The position numbers and the translations under genes are program-made. From Thalassoglobus neptunius (GTDB taxonomy: Bacteria; Planctomycetota; Planctomycetia; Planctomycetales; Planctomycetaceae): 52,682 nucleotides of DNA. This document shows positions 35,333 to 46,900 of this stretch, in pieces. Numbering within the stretch: position 1 is the stretch's first letter; every line of letters starts with the position of its first letter. The stretch is from the NCBI RefSeq assembly GCF_007859735.1, contig NZ_SIHI01000024.1, positions 1 to 52,682 on the forward strand, read 5' to 3'. The notes under the pieces are model-generated. The model saw nothing but the letters and a program-made list of their open reading frames with translations, searched no databases and had not been told where the DNA came from.

Positions 35333-38194
35333 CTATTCCGCTCCCGCCTCGGCTTCGGGAGAATTTGGAAGAATTCTGAGGCGGACCGGCAATGTCGCGT
35401 GACCGCCAGCGTTGCCTGTTCGCAGATGAAACAACCGGGTCTGCGGTGGCACCCAATCATCGGCGGTGACGAAGAACTCTCGTTGAGTCTGATTCTCAGG
35501 AAGCAGGAGCCCGTTCAAACCGATATTATCAACGTACAGGCCGTGGGGAAGATTCCGCCCAGAGTCTTCGTTTCCAAAAGATACGAGTCCGTCATAGTCG
35601 TGCCGTTCCGCGTTCACCTCAAGCATGATGGTTTCGCCAGGACGAATTTCGAACTCGAGAATCCCGGAATCGCTGGTCGCCACGGGTTGGACTCCACCCG
35701 CTGCAGGCCCAATGACGAGATGCACCTTCGGGGCTGCTTCCACAGAAACGGTATCGAATTTCTCAAGGGGATGACGGACACGCTCTCCCCGAACATTCGC
35801 ACTTGCGGTGAATTCAATTCGCGAAAGCTCTTCTTCCGTCAAACTCTCTGCCCCGGGATCGGCAATTAGAACTGCCTGAGCTTCAAGCTGTTCCCGTTCA
35901 ATTGTGACGGGAAGCGAACTTCGAAATCTGGGAGGAAGCCCAGAAACGTCGACTGTGATTTCTCCGTCGAAGTTGTCGAGCCGATCGACTTTAAGTCGGA
36001 ACTCTGCTGCTCCCCCTGAAGGAACGTTCAATTTCCGGTCAACGAGATGCGCTCGAAAGTCAGGAGTTCGGGAACGAGCGATCAACTTGTACTGAAAATT
36101 CTCGCCCGACATGCCTCGGACATCACGAATTCTCAAAACGTAGCGTCCGGTTTTCGGGGCAACGAAATAGAGACGAGAATCTTTCCCGAGCTGTCGCCTC
36201 GACTCGTCGTCGTTTTCGTAATGAACTGTAAAGACCGGAAGTCCATTCGGGATGATTTCACTCCCGGGTGGATAAGGACGGACGATATAACACGGTTCAC
36301 CAAGAGCATGGGCCAGCGGGGTTGTATCGAAGTAGCCCCAGCGACTCCCACTCCCCGGATAAACATTGTAGCCGGAATCTGGTCCCCGAGGATAAAGCCA
36401 AAGCTTGACGACCTCCCCGTTCGCATACAGATATTCATTGAGCGTCATCTCATCCCAGTTGAAGACCCGGAAGTCATTCGACTGATCTGCCGTTTTTCCT
36501 CGGAACGTAAAGTAGCTGTCGCGGACTGCCTGCAGAAGCACGCGTTCAACAGGCCGTCCCGATTCATCTCGGATGTCGATGATCGAATCGAGCGGTGACT
36601 TCGACCGGGCTGCATCAACTTCGAAAACCCACTCTTCCCCCTCCTCTGCAGAAAATCGAAAGCAGTCTTCATCAGTTTCTTCATCCGAATGAATTACCCC
36701 TGTGATCGTGACGGGGAGTGAAACATCCTGTGCTGACTGAACCGACTGATTGGGCTCCACCTCAGCGACGGTTGAAGATGGCTGTTCTTCGCTGACCTTC
36801 GGTCGAATCTCAATCGCAACTTGTTCTTTGACTCGCGATCCACGCTTCGAGTTTTTTTTGATCGGATAGAAGTCGAGCGTTCCATCCATGCGGCCAACAA
36901 CGAATTGATTTCCCTTCGGCGAGATCGACAGAGCCATCGCCACCTCAGGTTGGTTTTCGAAGACTTGTGTTTCTGTCAGCCCAGCTGTCTCCCAGACTTT
37001 GATCGATCGATCATCGGACACCGAGACCAGCGACTTGCCATCAGCAGTGTATTGCAATTGAACGATTGGTCCCTCGTGAGCGAATCGTGCAGAGACGATT
37101 GGATTGATTCGGGCTTCCGAACGCGAAAGGAACTTCCAGACACGAATCCGATTGTCCGCCCCGCCAGCGGCAATGTGATTTCCATCGGGAGAAAACGTGA
37201 CGCAATACTGCTCTCGTAAAGGCTGACCAAGAGTATCCAGTCGGGCACCATCTCGAACTCGCCAGATCTTGCACGTTGCATCCGCACTCGCGCTCGCGAG
37301 CGTCGTTCCGTCAGGACTGAAGGCGATGTCATAGACAGCCCCGTTATGCCCCGACAATGTCCGCAGCGGCTCTCCGGTTTTGACATCCCAGAGAATGATG
37401 TCTTTGTCGTAGCTGCAAGTCGCGAGCAGAGTTCCATCGGGTGAAACTTCGGCGTCGTAGATCAAGTCGCGATGCCCTTGAACCTCGAGGATTTTCCTTC
37501 CGAGAGGCCATTCCCACAACGTCGCGACACCTCCCAGACCAGCCACTCCCGAAGCAGTGATCAGTTTCCCGCCGCCCAGACAGAAATGAACCGAGTTGAC
37601 CTTTCCGTTCAGATCTGACAACTGGGCCACCGAATGCCAAACTTGCTTCTTCTTTCCAGTTTCTGCATCGCGAATCCGAAGCTGTCGCTGCATTTCGACG
37701 TTTCCGAATCTCGCGATGGCCAGAGCATCCCCGGTCATTGACCAATCAACAGCTGTGATCGGTTTCAATTCTGTCCGGGAAGGGACATGCGGTGTCTTCA
37801 ACGTCATGCGGTCCGGTTCTTCTCCCTCTGGACCGTGGGCCCCTTCTTCCAGCCACTGACGAATTTTCTCAACTTCTTCAGGAGTGGGAGCAGGTTCATC
37901 TTCGGGAGGCATTTTCGGCTCATCCACTCCCGAGATCAGCCGAAACACAAGACTCGACTGAGGATCGCCTGCAAGAAACGCTGGTCGATCTTCAACTCCT
38001 TCGCTCATGGATCGAAACGACTCCGCCGAGAATTCGCCCTCTCGATCTGCATCGTTATGACATCCTGCACAATATTTTTGAAAGACTGGCGCGATCTCCG
38101 TCAAATAGTCCACTTCGGCCATCGATTGGCGTGGGAGAACAGAAACAGCCAACAAAGCGAACAAGATTGCCAAGTCGCAGAAACGATCACGCAT
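35333..38194 (-). CDS. Secreted cytochrome c / WD40 / PPC-domain protein, 953 residues
   Basis: A signal peptide (about 1-26) is followed by a planctomycete-type cytochrome c domain with heme motif CAGCH at 42-46 (PVFQKYCAGCHNDADREG) and a distal KMPPED. A WD40 propeller runs from about 140 to 450, with repeats such as HNGAVYDIAFSPDGTTLAS and CKIWRVRDG. A long C-terminal half has PPC-like beta domains (FRFSAEEGEEWVFEVDAARS and YVLRIRDVRG). It is exported and probably surface- or periplasm-located. The role is unknown; such fusions are common in planctomycetes. No operon partner is evident, and an Rrf2 regulator lies upstream. Confidence 0.88.
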   Translation of the reverse strand: MRDRFCDLAILFALLAVSVLPRQSMAEVDYLTEIAPVFQKYCAGCHNDADREGEFSAESFRSMSEGVEDRPAFLAGDPQSSLVFRLISGVDEPKMPPEDEPAPTPEEVEKIRQWLEEGAHGPEGEEPDRMTLKTPHVPSRTELKPITAVDWSMTGDALAIARFGNVEMQRQLRIRDAETGKKKQVWHSVAQLSDLNGKVNSVHFCLGGGKLITASGVAGLGGVATLWEWPLGRKILEVQGHRDLIYDAEVSPDGTLLATCSYDKDIILWDVKTGEPLRTLSGHNGAVYDIAFSPDGTTLASASADATCKIWRVRDGARLDTLGQPLREQYCVTFSPDGNHIAAGGADNRIRVWKFLSRSEARINPIVSARFAHEGPIVQLQYTADGKSLVSVSDDRSIKVWETAGLTETQVFENQPEVAMALSISPKGNQFVVGRMDGTLDFYPIKKNSKRGSRVKEQVAIEIRPKVSEEQPSSTVAEVEPNQSVQSAQDVSLPVTITGVIHSDEETDEDCFRFSAEEGEEWVFEVDAARSKSPLDSIIDIRDESGRPVERVLLQAVRDSYFTFRGKTADQSNDFRVFNWDEMTLNEYLYANGEVVKLWLYPRGPDSGYNVYPGSGSRWGYFDTTPLAHALGEPCYIVRPYPPGSEIIPNGLPVFTVHYENDDESRRQLGKDSRLYFVAPKTGRYVLRIRDVRGMSGENFQYKLIARSRTPDFRAHLVDRKLNVPSGGAAEFRLKVDRLDNFDGEITVDVSGLPPRFRSSLPVTIEREQLEAQAVLIADPGAESLTEEELSRIEFTASANVRGERVRHPLEKFDTVSVEAAPKVHLVIGPAAGGVQPVATSDSGILEFEIRPGETIMLEVNAERHDYDGLVSFGNEDSGRNLPHGLYVDNIGLNGLLLPENQTQREFFVTADDWVPPQTRLFHLRTGNAGGHATLPVRLRILPNSPEAEAGAE

Positions 38195-38318
38195 CACGGA
38201 GTTGTCCTCAGAGTATGTGAGAGAGAGTCACTCCTGCTCATTTTAGAATCCCACTCCGCGTTTCGCACCAATCAGCGAGAAATAATATGAACTCGCTGCA
38301 GGAACCGGTCGCAATCTT

Positions 38319-38786
38319 TTACCCCTCTCCCTCTCCAGACGGAAGGGTATCGGAGCCCGGGAGCAATGAATCCACCAGTGGAATACTGGGGTTGGGATCA
38401 GCAAGAATCTCAGCAAGCGTCGTCTTACGGAATGCTTCTTCCATGACTTGAAACGCCTGATCCATTCGAGCGTGGAGCGGACAGAGATGCTCCCCGTGCG
38501 AAGGGAGATCAAGCGGACAGGTTTTGATTCGCCCAATCGGTTCAACCGCGTTGACAACATCGAGAATGGTCAGAGTCTCTGGAGAAACGGCGAGTGAAAT
38601 TCCTCCTCCGACGCCTCGTTGAGAATTGAGGATTCCTTCGCCTCTGAGCCCTTGCATCACTTTCGAAAGATACGCCTGAGGAACTTTGGTTGCCTCCGCG
38701 ATCTGCGCAGTGGTTTTTCCCTCCGGAGAGACAGACGCAAGATAAACGACAGCTCGCAAGGCATACTCAACAGTCTGCGACAGCAT
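38319..38786 (-). CDS. Rrf2-family transcriptional regulator
   Basis: The product has 155 residues from the second of two adjacent ATGs. It starts MLSQTVEYALRAVVYLASVS. The winged-helix motif TTAQIAEATKVPQAYLSKVM and the GVGGGISLAVSPETLTILDV wing are clear. Two cysteines in KTCPLDLPSHGEHLCPLHAR match the region that binds iron-sulfur clusters in NsrR and IscR. The third cysteine of those proteins is not evident, so metal binding is uncertain. The C-terminal extension is Pro/Ser/Gly-rich. It likely senses nitric oxide, iron-sulfur status or redox state. Confidence 0.9.
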   Translation of the reverse strand: MLSQTVEYALRAVVYLASVSPEGKTTAQIAEATKVPQAYLSKVMQGLRGEGILNSQRGVGGGISLAVSPETLTILDVVNAVEPIGRIKTCPLDLPSHGEHLCPLHARMDQAFQVMEEAFRKTTLAEILADPNPSIPLVDSLLPGSDTLPSGEGEG

Positions 38787-38947
38787 CAACTCATCTCCGC
38801 AGCGACATCAGCAGAAAAGCAGGTTACTTGACGATAGACCGAATGATCACTTTCGACAACACGCATAGGCAATCGCAATCGACAATCTCTCGAAACCGAG
38901 AGCCATAAAGTCAACAGATATTGATGCTTCCGAAACGGAAACGCCGT

Positions 38948-39640
38948 TCAATCGAGAGCACCCTGCTTCCAGGACGATCGAAACCGCTTTTCGATGGCAG
39001 CCACGTTGGGAATCGATTTTTTCGTCCAATCCAGCATCAGCTTCCGCTTTCTTTCCGAACAGATTTGCCACTCCTGCCGAGAGTTGCGGACCTTCGCGCC
39101 CAACTCCTGCATCGCCAGTGCAGCTGCCACAGAAACGTTGCAACTTTCAACAAAGCCATACATGGGGAGATACGCACGATACTCCGCCCGCTCAATAATC
39201 TCTTCTGGCAGCCCTGTTTTCTCTGTTCCGAAGGCAAGCACAAGATTCTCTTCAACGGGAAGCGATGCAACAGTTTGGCTCCCGGAAGATTCCGGAACCA
39301 TCGCCACCAACCGAAACCCGTTCTGGTCAAGACTCGCGAGCGATCGCTCCATCGCCCCGGGCCCCGAATCGCGTTGAATCGTTAACCATCGATCGGAGCC
39401 TCGCGCGATGTCTCTGTTCGGAGAAAACTCCTTTTCCTGCTCCACGACATAGACATCCTGAACCCCGAACGCATCACAACTTCGCAGCACGGCACTCGCA
39501 TTGTGACTCTGGTAAACATCAAACAACATCAATGCAAGTGACGCAATCCGCTGATCCAAAACCTCTGCAATCCGCTGTCTGCGATTGGGAGTCAGAAACT
39601 CATTCAAAAACTCCTGAAGAGCGACTTCGTATTCTGCCAT
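38948..39640 (-). CDS. trmH: SpoU-family RNA 2'-O-methyltransferase, TrmH-like
   Basis: From the ATG at 39640 the product has 230 residues (MAEYEVALQEFLNEFLTPNR). The knotted SPOUT motifs are visible: HNASAVLRSCDAFGVQDVYV, LVLAFGTEKTGLPEEIIERA and YGFVESCNVSVAAALAMQEL. The N-terminal helix and C-terminal extension match TrmH, which methylates G18 of tRNAs. Another RNA guanosine target cannot be excluded. It is divergent from tRNA-His, 70 bp away. Confidence 0.88.
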   Translation of the reverse strand: MAEYEVALQEFLNEFLTPNRRQRIAEVLDQRIASLALMLFDVYQSHNASAVLRSCDAFGVQDVYVVEQEKEFSPNRDIARGSDRWLTIQRDSGPGAMERSLASLDQNGFRLVAMVPESSGSQTVASLPVEENLVLAFGTEKTGLPEEIIERAEYRAYLPMYGFVESCNVSVAAALAMQELGAKVRNSRQEWQICSERKRKLMLDWTKKSIPNVAAIEKRFRSSWKQGALD

Positions 39641-39710
39641 GGGACTCTTGTTTCCAATCGAATTCTTGGATAACCTGCGTATCTCCAAACCAGTTATTGG
39701 TTGACCATGT

Positions 39711-39785
39711 GGTGGGCATAGCTCAGTTGGTTAGAGCGCCTGATTGTGGTTCAGGAGGTCGCGGGTTCAAATCCCGTTGCTCACC
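39711..39785 (+). tRNA. tRNA-His(GTG)
   Basis: The cloverleaf is complete. The 8-bp acceptor GGTGGGCA pairs with TGCTCACC, which includes the extra G(-1):C73 pair special to tRNA-His. The D arm is GCTCAGTTGGTTAGAGC. The anticodon loop TTGTGGT holds GTG, and the T arm is GCGGGTTCAAATCCCGT. CCA is not encoded. Confidence 0.97.
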
Positions 39786-40347
39786 CTCTATTTTCTCCTG
39801 CAAGTTTTCTTAACCTGCATGGATTTCCCGGTCATTTCCCATCCGAACAGTCATTCTGCTCGGATGGTGTCGACCGCTTGAGAGTTCAATCGCTGCCTCT
39901 CGGACGCTACCTCTCGGATTGATCGCCTTGATCACAGTCTCCGAAATTCACCAAAACACACGTCGCTGATCAACAATTCGCGACTTGCGCGAAGCCCCGA
40001 ACGGAATTCAGCAGCTGTTCGAATTCTCGCGGTGAGCCGAATGACTGGAAGCGAGGCGACGCTCAATCAAAGGTCAAGACTCATCGATGCGATTCGGTTT
40101 CCCAACGTCACTCTTCCCGATGTCACTAAAAAACAACGACTGCAAAACAGCGATGAAATCAGTCGCTGGCAGACAACACCACCGGAAGGGATCGGCGCAG
40201 TTTCCTCGTGAATTCTATTCCCACACTGCAATTCTCGGAAGCTATTGGAATGCCGAGACTTTGACAACCTGCTCCCGCTCATTACTATGCAATTGAGAAC
40301 TCCCCTGTGAGTTCTGCGGTGCCAATCTCTTCAGCTCTGTCGGATTA
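39786..40347. other. Non-coding region between tRNA-His and the STAS gene
   Basis: About 560 bp. A hairpin at 39840-39866 (CATCCGA-a-CAG / CTG-c-TCGGATG) follows the tRNA and may help end its transcript, though no U-run is present. A plus-strand frame at 40087-40296 has no recognisable features. The STAS promoter should be in the last 100 bp. Confidence 0.4.
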
Positions 40348-40725
40348 ATGACCATGTCCATCCCGGTGACTCATCGAGACGTTGAAGGAGTTCAGGTGCT
40401 CGTCATTGGAATTGACGATGTCAGCATTTCCGAAGATGCTCTTGAAGAAATCAGCCAGAAACTGCTGGACTACACAGTCAGCATTCCCCCGCAAGTCGTT
40501 GTCGATATGCAGCATATCGACTTCTTTGGGTCATCATTCATTGAAACCCTTTTCCGGATGTGGAATCGCATCAAATCCGCCGAGGGAGGACGTTTCGCAT
40601 TGAGCGGACTCCGCCCGTATTGCCTGGAAGTGCTGCAGGTCACCAACCTGACCTCTGTCTGGCCGATTTATCCCGATGTCGATGCTGCGGTTGCATCATT
40701 CAAAGAGAGTCCGCCTCAGCAATAA
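40348..40725 (+). CDS. STAS-domain protein (anti-sigma factor antagonist-like)
   Basis: The product has 125 residues, or 123 from the second ATG. Its fold is that of SpoIIAA-type proteins: VQVLVIGIDDVSIS, VVVDMQHIDFFGSSFIETLF and a C-terminal helix. A Ser pair in DFFGSSFIE sits where the regulatory phospho-serine is found. Such proteins bind anti-sigma kinases or form part of stressosome-like signalling. No kinase or phosphatase partner is in the immediate vicinity. It stands alone, convergent with the Rieske gene. Confidence 0.85.
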   Translation: MTMSIPVTHRDVEGVQVLVIGIDDVSISEDALEEISQKLLDYTVSIPPQVVVDMQHIDFFGSSFIETLFRMWNRIKSAEGGRFALSGLRPYCLEVLQVTNLTSVWPIYPDVDAAVASFKESPPQQ

Positions 40726-40751
40726 GTCCGTCTTCGAACTTGCTCGCTGAT

Positions 40752-41105
40752 TCACTCCGCCAGGTCGGTCACGTCCGAAGAAGATTCCGGAGCTGGGACA
40801 CGGACGAGAATATCCGTCTCTTCCACTTTCACTTCGTAGCAGTCTGTCTTGATGTCGGATTTCGGATTATCCATCCACTTTCCGTCGGTGAGACGAAAAC
40901 GCCACGCATGCCACGGGCAACTCACCTGACCATCTTCGACATAACCCGCTGAGAGCGATGCTCCCATGTGCGGACAGAGATCGTTGATCGCAAGATACTC
41001 TCCGCTGAGATTGAAGATCGCGACCATTTTGCCGTTCACCGGATAGGTCCGCCCTTCCCCATCTGGAATTTCCCCGGTCTTCGCGACTGCAACAAACTCG
41101 TCCAT
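40752..41105 (-). CDS. Rieske [2Fe-2S] ferredoxin, NirD-like
   Basis: The ATG at 41105 follows AAGGAGAGAG and gives 117 residues. The cluster ligands are in NDLCPHMGASLS and VSCPWHAWRF (CxH and CxxH). It is a soluble single-domain Rieske protein, with DGKWMDNPKS and a C-terminal EVKVEETDILVRVP strand. It likely carries electrons for an oxygenase or other oxidoreductase not in the window. It has no signal peptide or membrane anchor. Confidence 0.92.
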   Translation of the reverse strand: MDEFVAVAKTGEIPDGEGRTYPVNGKMVAIFNLSGEYLAINDLCPHMGASLSAGYVEDGQVSCPWHAWRFRLTDGKWMDNPKSDIKTDCYEVKVEETDILVRVPAPESSSDVTDLAE

Positions 41106-41248
41106 CAACTCTCTCCTTGCCGAACATTGTTCGAACGCAATCGCCTTCGCCAATCACCTGAGACGATTTCGGGGATTTTACGGCTCCGCCTGAATGGATG
41201 GTTTCCCGATCAGATTCAAGCTCGGCTCAAGCCCATGGTTAAAAAGAA

Positions 41249-41291
41249 AGAACGCCTGGTCAATTCTGAAAGAAACCAAGCGTTCTTTTTC
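41249..41291 (-). terminator. Terminator hairpin downstream of tsf
   Basis: AGAACGCCTGGT (41249-41260) pairs with ACCAAGCGTTCT (41275-41286), a 12-bp stem with one G-U pair and a 14-nt loop. T-rich ends are on both strands (TTCTTTTT on the plus side, TTCTTTCTTTTT on the minus side). It lies 46 bp after the tsf stop and could also serve the opposite strand. Confidence 0.85.
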
Positions 41292-41336
41292 GAAGTTTCA
41301 GAGCCTGAGCACGAGTGCTCTCGGCACATGGTTCGA

Positions 41337-42170
41337 CTACGAACCGATTGCAATCAGAGTAAATCCTTTGGCTTTCAAACCGTTTTCGGCAAGGATTTGC
41401 CCGACGGATTTGCTGTCGTCTTTCGCGAAAGGCTGTTCAGTCAGAACGCCAGCTTCGTCGCGATAGAAGACCTTCATCCGACCATCAACGATTTTCTCGA
41501 TGATGTTCTCAGGTTTTCCGGAAGCTTTCGCTTCTTCTGAGAGGCGATTTCGTTCAGCTTCGACAACGGCTGAATCGAGTTCTTCGACCAAAGTGACCGT
41601 TGGTCGCATCGCAGCGATGTGCATTGCGATGTCCCGCAACACAGACGGATCCTTGGGCTCGCCTTCTGCCTGAAACAGAACAGCGGTCTTTCCGTCGTGG
41701 TGAACGTAAACACCAACGGGACCTTCAACGCGTGCAATCTCACCGACGACGATCTTTTCGCGGATCTTATTGATCTGTGTTTCGTAAAGTTCCTTGAGAG
41801 TTCCGCCAGCAGGATTGTCCTGCTCAAGCAGAGCTTCTCCGGATTCAGCACCCGGCCCGTTCATCAACTGAGCGGCTGCTGCATTCCCGATTTCAGCCAA
41901 CCCTTCGCTGCCAGCAACTGGGGCCGACTCACAGAGCATTGCAACGGCAACAGCTTGTGAACCGTCTTCGCTGACGAGAGTAAAGATTCGACCTTCGGCG
42001 GTTTCATTGTCCGCCCGCTTCACCATGACCTTTTCGAACTGCTCTCGGAGGATCGCGATTGCCTTATCTTCATCGCCTCCGGCCTCCACGAGAGCCTTTT
42101 TGCAATCCATCATTGGCAGGTCAGTTTTTTCCCGCAGTGCTTTCACTGCGGCAGCTGTGACTTCGGCCAT
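41337..42170 (-). CDS. tsf: Elongation factor Ts
   Basis: The ATG at 42170 follows GAGGAGGA and gives 277 residues. It has the EF-Ts signature ([38 protein letters not shown]) and the later [19 protein letters not shown]. It exchanges GDP for GTP on EF-Tu. In most bacteria rpsB lies just upstream, but here the next gene upstream is the primary sigma factor, more than 750 bp away. The gene therefore has its own promoter. Confidence 0.96.
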   Translation of the reverse strand: MAEVTAAAVKALREKTDLPMMDCKKALVEAGGDEDKAIAILREQFEKVMVKRADNETAEGRIFTLVSEDGSQAVAVAMLCESAPVAGSEGLAEIGNAAAAQLMNGPGAESGEALLEQDNPAGGTLKELYETQINKIREKIVVGEIARVEGPVGVYVHHDGKTAVLFQAEGEPKDPSVLRDIAMHIAAMRPTVTLVEELDSAVVEAERNRLSEEAKASGKPENIIEKIVDGRMKVFYRDEAGVLTEQPFAKDDSKSVGQILAENGLKAKGFTLIAIGS

Positions 42171-42923
42171 CTCCGAAATCCTCCTCGATCCGTGGACATT
42201 CAATAGTGTGTATGCAACCCGTTCGGGTTTTCTACGAATTCAATCGATGGCAACGCGCCATCGTCAATTGATTCTTGTGGGAGCCCGTAACTCTCCCGCA
42301 CGTTCATTTTTCCCGAGAAACTTTCACCGAGAAACTTTTCGCGTACTCTCAGGGAAAATCGCAATCATCCCGCCGAAAACCGACCGATGACTTTGAACTC
42401 CCTCTCCCTTACTCGATCGAAGACTCTGTCTCTACGATCTGTGCAGAGAATGAGCATGCGAGATTCCGGGGTAGCAAAATCGACTCCATTCTTCCGCCTT
42501 GCGAACCACGACCGATGTCGCACGATTCGTTCGGAAGAAGCTTCACTCCACAGACCCAGGGAAAACAGAGAGAAGACGCGGAATTCCCCGGGAGTCAACC
42601 AAGGGACTCCAAGGGAAGCCGGTATTGTTGCGAAACCGGGATTGAACCACAACAGTTTGTGACTCGATTCATTCCCAGCTCAGACAAATGTGCGTTGGAT
42701 GAATTTCTCATCAAAAAACCCGCCGACAAAAATCGGCGGGTTTATGGTGTTCACACATTCAAATCCCGGTTGAGGCGGAAACTGGAAGCATGAACGAGCT
42801 TTGATCGCTTCGTTCAAATTTTCTCCCGATTTCCAATGACCGTTTCCAAACAGATCACCTGATCCAGGAGTGTTTGGAAAGCTCGGCAACGATCACCTTT
42901 CCCGGCATCGCTGAATCCGGCTT
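42171..42923. other. Intergenic region between tsf and the primary sigma factor
   Basis: About 750 bp, holding the sigma factor terminator (separate entry) and presumably the tsf promoter. rpsB is absent. Frames on either strand (for example 42275-42793 plus and 42365-42652 minus) have no family features and are probably chance. Confidence 0.45.
42714..42743 (-). terminator. Rho-independent terminator of the sigma factor gene
   Basis: AAACCCGCCGA and TCGGCGGGTTT form an 11-bp perfect stem around a 6-nt loop. On the minus strand the stem ends in GGG followed by TTTTTTGA. It lies about 180 bp downstream of the sigma factor stop on its transcribed strand, a classic strong terminator. Confidence 0.93.
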
Positions 42924-44642
<1,719 letters not shown>

Positions 44643-45634
44643 AGTTCACTCCAATCCAACATGCAATTTCAAGTAAACAACAGCTGCTGCCATGACCATG
44701 ATGAGTTTGCGAAATCTTCACATCACTCATAGAACTCAATACCGCAGCAACAGAATTTCTTTTTAAGAGAAAATGACTCACGGTTGCTAACTGATCCACC
44801 ATCCAGTGAAACAGACAGAACACAAGTCAGAAAATCAGACTTTCCGGATGATTCTGAAAGCAATCGGCTTTGAGTGCCTGATTGCCACCCCTTGGTCTCA
44901 CCAAATCTGCGGTTTGCAGAAACAGAAAACCAACAAGGTCTTCATGGGGAAGGATCTGCATTTCCAGAACAACCTGCTTTTGGTCATCAGGTGTGCCGTC
45001 ACCCCAAAACCATTTCAGTGGACAACCCTCTCCAACCGGGTTGATTCCAAGCTTACCACGTTTTAACTCACACGATTCGGCGAATCTGCCAATGAATGAC
45101 AATCAACCTGAACGTGGTGGAGACCCGTAGCACATGGGAGGTCTGAGTAAACAAAGAGGAGGGCAGAACCGTTGCAATCGACAGTCCAAACGATCGGGGG
45201 TCTTCAGCATCCTTACTCGCTCCCATTTGGGGGCCGTCGTCGAATCCTGAGGACCACAAATTTCCGTAACATCTTGTCAACAAATAAGTGTGTTCGATTC
45301 GACCAGCGACTCTCAGTTGTCAATTTTGTCCTCAACTGAGGTGCCATCGTAACACACCCTTCCCCCTCGTCCACGTAAAATTTTGGGGAACAAACGATTT
45401 CTTCAAAATTCATTAAAGTCAGATTCCCCACCTATTCTTACGCGTCAAATCTCTTTTGGTCAACTTGATTTCCGTCAAAACTTCAGTGGTCATTTTTGGA
45501 GGAACCAAGGGCGATTTGGCATTCAAAACCGGAGCGTCTGCCATCAAAATGCAACTATCGTGAATTCGCTCACCGACATGTAACAATTTCGAAGAATTCG
45601 TAAGGTCTCAGCGACAGAACGTCGCGATTGCGAC
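44643..45634. other. Nearly 1 kb without a confident gene
   Basis: This stretch holds the sigma factor promoter region on the minus strand. A 91-codon minus frame (44827-45102) gives a plausible-looking hydrophobic/acidic peptide (LVGFLFLQTADLVRPRGGNQ) but no recognised family. Overlapping plus-strand frames are equally open. I see no tmRNA, SRP RNA or RNase P RNA core motif. A structured RNA or small gene could still be present. Confidence 0.4.
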
Positions 45635-46900
45635 TTATAAACCGGGTGCAACGCTGTAACACTTCAAGGTTGATTGATCCCTTAGGTACATTCTCCCGTT
45701 TGAGAGTGCCGGAAGTGCCCTCATCGTCGATCGAAACAACCTCGCTCGGGACAACACTTTCATGCGTGTCTCCTCCATTCTGCCCAGCAGCACTTCCCCG
45801 GAAACGAGACAGGCTAGAAACTTCCCATCGGCGTGAATCAGCGTCCCGTAACCGAAATTCGGCTCAGACCAGAGCAGCTTTCCCGTTTTCAGGTCCAGGC
45901 ACTTCAAATCGGCCGGAGGAATATCGTCTCGGCCGTCAATGACGTAAATCTTGTCGTCAACGACAATCGGAGTGCAGTACTGCGACGCCATCGTCCGTTC
46001 CGTTTCCCAAACCTCTTTGGAGCCGAAGAAGTCGAACTTGACGTACCTTGAACCGACTCCGTAGCTGGACGTCACGAGGACGTGATCTCCCAAAACAACA
46101 GGGCTCGCTCCATTGACCGTTGGCCCGCGTTGGCCGAAGGGGAACTGAAATCGCAGGTACCCATTCTCGGGATCCATCAGCATGCACTTGTATCGCGTGA
46201 TGATCATGATGTGCGGCATTCCTGCTACGGAACACTCAACCGGAGCGGAGTAGCTGGCGGGCTCTTCGGTCCTGCTCCACAGAACTTCTCCTGATTCCAG
46301 CGAAAAGGCCACGACACCAGCCTTCTTTTTCGATCCGCCGACATTCACGATCACACGCTCCCCAATGACCAGAGGTGTGCTCCCAAATCCGAAGTAACCT
46401 TCCCGCGCTCCGAATTCTGACCGAGTGTCGACTTGCCAGAGTTGTTCTCCTGACTCACGATCTATACACGTCAAAACTCCCTGTGCTCCAAACGCAACAA
46501 TGCGATTTCCCGCGATGACAGGAACACAAAGCGGACCATCGCCCCCTCCAACTTGCGGGTAAAAATCCGTGGACCACTTCACGTTCCACTTCGATTCCCC
46601 TGTTTCGGCAGAGAGCACTTCGACAACTTCGTTTCTTTTGACTCGATGAAACAAAACGACGTCGTCGCCTTCCACAGCCACGCCGGCATAACCGCTCCCA
46701 ACGTCTTTCTCCCAAATCACCGGGGGGCCACCGGACGGCCACTTGTCGGCCAGTTTTTCATCAGCGGAAGCGATCCCGTTGCGGTTCGGACCGAGAATCT
46801 GCGGCCAGTCCCCCGCTGTCGCTGAGGTGCCAAACCCCAGAATCGACAAAACGATTCCCCAACGCAGCCTGTCAAAACGCAGCATGTCAAATTGCACCAT
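45635..46900 (-). CDS. Secreted PQQ-like beta-propeller protein
   Basis: The product has 421 residues. The start follows AGGAGG six bases upstream. A signal peptide covers about residues 10-29 (GIVLSILGFGTSATA), then DWPQILGPNRNGIAS, a hallmark of planctomycete propeller proteins. Repeated blades are seen as GVLTCIDRESGEQLWQV, VVAFSLESGEVLWSR and LKCLDLKTGKLLWSE. There is no evident cofactor-binding enzyme motif. The protein is exported, with structural or binding roles unknown. Confidence 0.88.
   Translation of the reverse strand: MVQFDMLRFDRLRWGIVLSILGFGTSATAGDWPQILGPNRNGIASADEKLADKWPSGGPPVIWEKDVGSGYAGVAVEGDDVVLFHRVKRNEVVEVLSAETGESKWNVKWSTDFYPQVGGGDGPLCVPVIAGNRIVAFGAQGVLTCIDRESGEQLWQVDTRSEFGAREGYFGFGSTPLVIGERVIVNVGGSKKKAGVVAFSLESGEVLWSRTEEPASYSAPVECSVAGMPHIMIITRYKCMLMDPENGYLRFQFPFGQRGPTVNGASPVVLGDHVLVTSSYGVGSRYVKFDFFGSKEVWETERTMASQYCTPIVVDDKIYVIDGRDDIPPADLKCLDLKTGKLLWSEPNFGYGTLIHADGKFLACLVSGEVLLGRMEETRMKVLSRARLFRSTMRALPALSNGRMYLRDQSTLKCYSVAPGL

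Noticed and set aside
42275-42793. Plus-strand frame of 172 codons downstream of the sigma factor gene
   Set aside because: It reads through the sigma factor terminator and lacks recognisable features.
42171-42923. Possible rpsB next to tsf
   Set aside because: None of the frames in this interval shows ribosomal protein S2 sequence.
44643-45634. tmRNA, SRP RNA or RNase P RNA in the long gap
   Set aside because: None of their conserved cores was found by eye on either strand. A covariance search would settle it.
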